This document shows positions 6,000 through 7,025 of a stretch of 7,025 nt of DNA, in pieces. Origin of the DNA: an uncultured Clostridia bacterium (GTDB lineage: Bacteria > Bacillota > Clostridia > Oscillospirales > Ruminococcaceae); assembly GCA_947385505.1 (NCBI GenBank), contig CANDLP010000123.1:1-7025 (forward strand), written 5' to 3'. Under the pieces are notes generated by a model that had not been told where the DNA came from, made no database searches, and saw only the letters and a list, made by a program, of their open reading frames with translations. Numbering within the stretch: the stretch's first letter is position 1; every line of letters starts with the position of its first letter. A program made the position numbers and the translations under genes.

Positions 6000-7025
6000 C
6001 ACCTTCTCGCCTATCAGCGCCCAAGCCTTGGCTTCGGTTATCTTGACATTCACAAAGGTGCCGATATCCTTTTCTTCGCCGTTAAAATCCACTATGATAT
6101 TTTCCCTCGATTTTCCCGTAAAATACTCTTCGGAAGTTCTTCCCTTGCCCTCGCACAGAACTCTTACAGTCTTTCCCAGATATTTCCGATAGCTTCTGCC
6201 GCCGCATTCATTCTGAACCTCAAGCAACTCCCTGAACCATTTCCCTTTTTCTTCGGCGCTTACGGGATCATCCATTTCCGCCGCTTTTGTCCCCGATCGT
6301 GGGCTGTAAATAAACGTGAAGGCGGAATCAAAGCATACTTTTTTCATAAGCTCAAGGGTCTCCTCGAAATCCTCCCTCATTTCCCCCGGGAAGCCGACTA
6401 TGATATCGGTTGTAAGGTTAAGATCGGGTATCCTTTTGCGGGCGTAATCCACAAGGGCAAGATAATGCTCCTTGTCGTAATGCCTGTTCATAAGCTTTAG
6501 AATCCTGTCGCTTCCGCACTGTACCGGAAGGTGAAGATGATGACATATTTTTTCGCTGTCGGCTATTACATCTATAAGTCTTTGGGTGCAGTCTCTGGGG
6601 TGGGAAGTCATAAACTCTATTTTAAACTCACCCTCCAGCTTGTCCAACCTTGACAAAAGCTCGGAAAAGTCGATATCAGTGCCTTTTCCGTAGGAGTTGA
6701 CATTTTGCCCCAAAAGCAGTATATCCTTATATCCGCTGTCCACAAGCCCTTTCACTTCGGAGATAATATCTTCCGCATCTCTTGAACGTTCCCTTCCTCT
6801 TACCAAAGGAACCACACAGTAGGTGCAGAAATTATTGCAGCCGTACATTATGGGAACGCTCGCTTTAAAATCGCTTTCCCTTTTTATCGGCAGGTTTTCG
6901 GCAATAACGCCGTCGCTTTCGGGAATCTCCAAAATTCTTCCGCCCTCAAAGAAAAATCTGCACAAAAGCTCGGGAAATTTATGGAGGACATGGGTGCCGA
7001 AAATAATATCGACAAAAGGGAATGT
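5997..7025 (-). CDS. miaB: tRNA-2-methylthio-N6-dimethylallyladenosine synthase MiaB, N-terminus beyond window
   Basis: MiaB is a cytosolic radical-SAM enzyme that adds a methylthio group to C2 of i6A37 in tRNAs, giving ms2i6A37. The window shows 342 residues; the frame is open to the edge, so about 100 N-terminal residues, including the cysteines of the auxiliary [4Fe-4S] cluster, are missing. What remains begins in the N-terminal domain (VDIIFGTHVLHKFPELL), then the radical-SAM cluster CNNFCTYC (DNA 6816-6839, CxxxCxxC), then VVPLVRGRERSR, LLGQNVNSYG, HLPVQCGSD and TDIIVGFPGE, all characteristic of MiaB rather than MtaB or RimO. The last ~65 residues form a TRAM RNA-binding domain (YLGKTVRVLCEG ... 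EAKAWALIGEKV). A TTG in the window at 6965 should not be taken as the start because conserved MiaB sequence continues upstream. The stop codon abuts the long inverted repeat. Confidence 0.96.
   Translation of the reverse strand, partial: TFPFVDIIFGTHVLHKFPELLCRFFFEGGRILEIPESDGVIAENLPIKRESDFKASVPIMYGCNNFCTYCVVPLVRGRERSRDAEDIISEVKGLVDSGYKDILLLGQNVNSYGKGTDIDFSELLSRLDKLEGEFKIEFMTSHPRDCTQRLIDVIADSEKICHHLHLPVQCGSDRILKLMNRHYDKEHYLALVDYARKRIPDLNLTTDIIVGFPGEMREDFEETLELMKKVCFDSAFTFIYSPRSGTKAAEMDDPVSAEEKGKWFRELLEVQNECGGRSYRKYLGKTVRVLCEGKGRTSEEYFTGKSRENIIVDFNGEEKDIGTFVNVKITEAKAWALIGEKV

Noticed and set aside
5860..6192. 110-codon plus-strand frame running out of the inverted repeat into antisense miaB
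   Set aside because: It starts with GTG inside the repeat and half lies opposite the conserved TRAM domain. It might represent a spurious frame carried by copies of the repeat, but not a gene here.
6963..6965. TTG as a start codon for miaB
   Set aside because: Conserved MiaB sequence (VDIIFGTH...) continues upstream in frame to the window edge, so the true start is outside.

Overview
The window holds five genes, all on the minus strand, in transcription order miaB (5' end outside the window), a YlbF/YmcA-family gene, an unnamed predicted zinc metallopeptidase, mutS, and mutL (3' end outside the window). The order miaB - ymcA-like - X - mutS - mutL is the Bacillota arrangement; in Bacillus subtilis slot X is the spore-coat gene cotE. 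With moderate-GC coding sequence, AT-rich spacers, purine-rich Shine-Dalgarno sites and a Cys-rich YlbF-family tail, this suggests a Clostridia-type Gram-positive, perhaps Oscillospirales/Ruminococcus-like. The taxonomic call is inference from gene order and style only.

Layout, from right to left as transcribed. 7025-5997: miaB, tRNA methylthiotransferase lacking roughly its first 100 residues. 5996-5793: a spacer dominated by a ~154-bp imperfect inverted repeat (5840-5993) flanked by direct repeats TTTTCA, followed by a short GC-rich dyad and a consensus TATAAT. 5774-5364: YlbF/YmcA-family protein with a seven-cysteine tail. 5348-4413: a 311-aa protein with an HEAQH zinc motif, 15 bp behind the previous gene and with a strong ribosome site. 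4412-4262: a 151-bp AT-rich spacer with two strong hairpins. 4261-1661: complete mutS with a GTG start. 1642-1: mutL, 18 bp behind mutS, open to the window edge at codon 547.

How they work together: MutS recognises mismatches and recruits MutL, whose C-terminal endonuclease nicks the DNA; their tight coupling implies co-translation. MiaB thiomethylates i6A37 of tRNAs. The YlbF/YmcA family belongs to the RNase Y-specificity (Ric) complex, which links RNA maturation with development. The metallopeptidase has no known role here.

The window is mostly ordinary housekeeping DNA. The items most worth a second look are the MITE-like element inserted at the miaB stop codon, the metallopeptidase in the cotE slot, and the structured mutS leader, where a GC-rich bulge can pair with the mutS ribosome site. 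I saw no tRNA, rRNA, CRISPR array, complete insertion sequence or convincing Rho-independent terminator, and no believable plus-strand gene.
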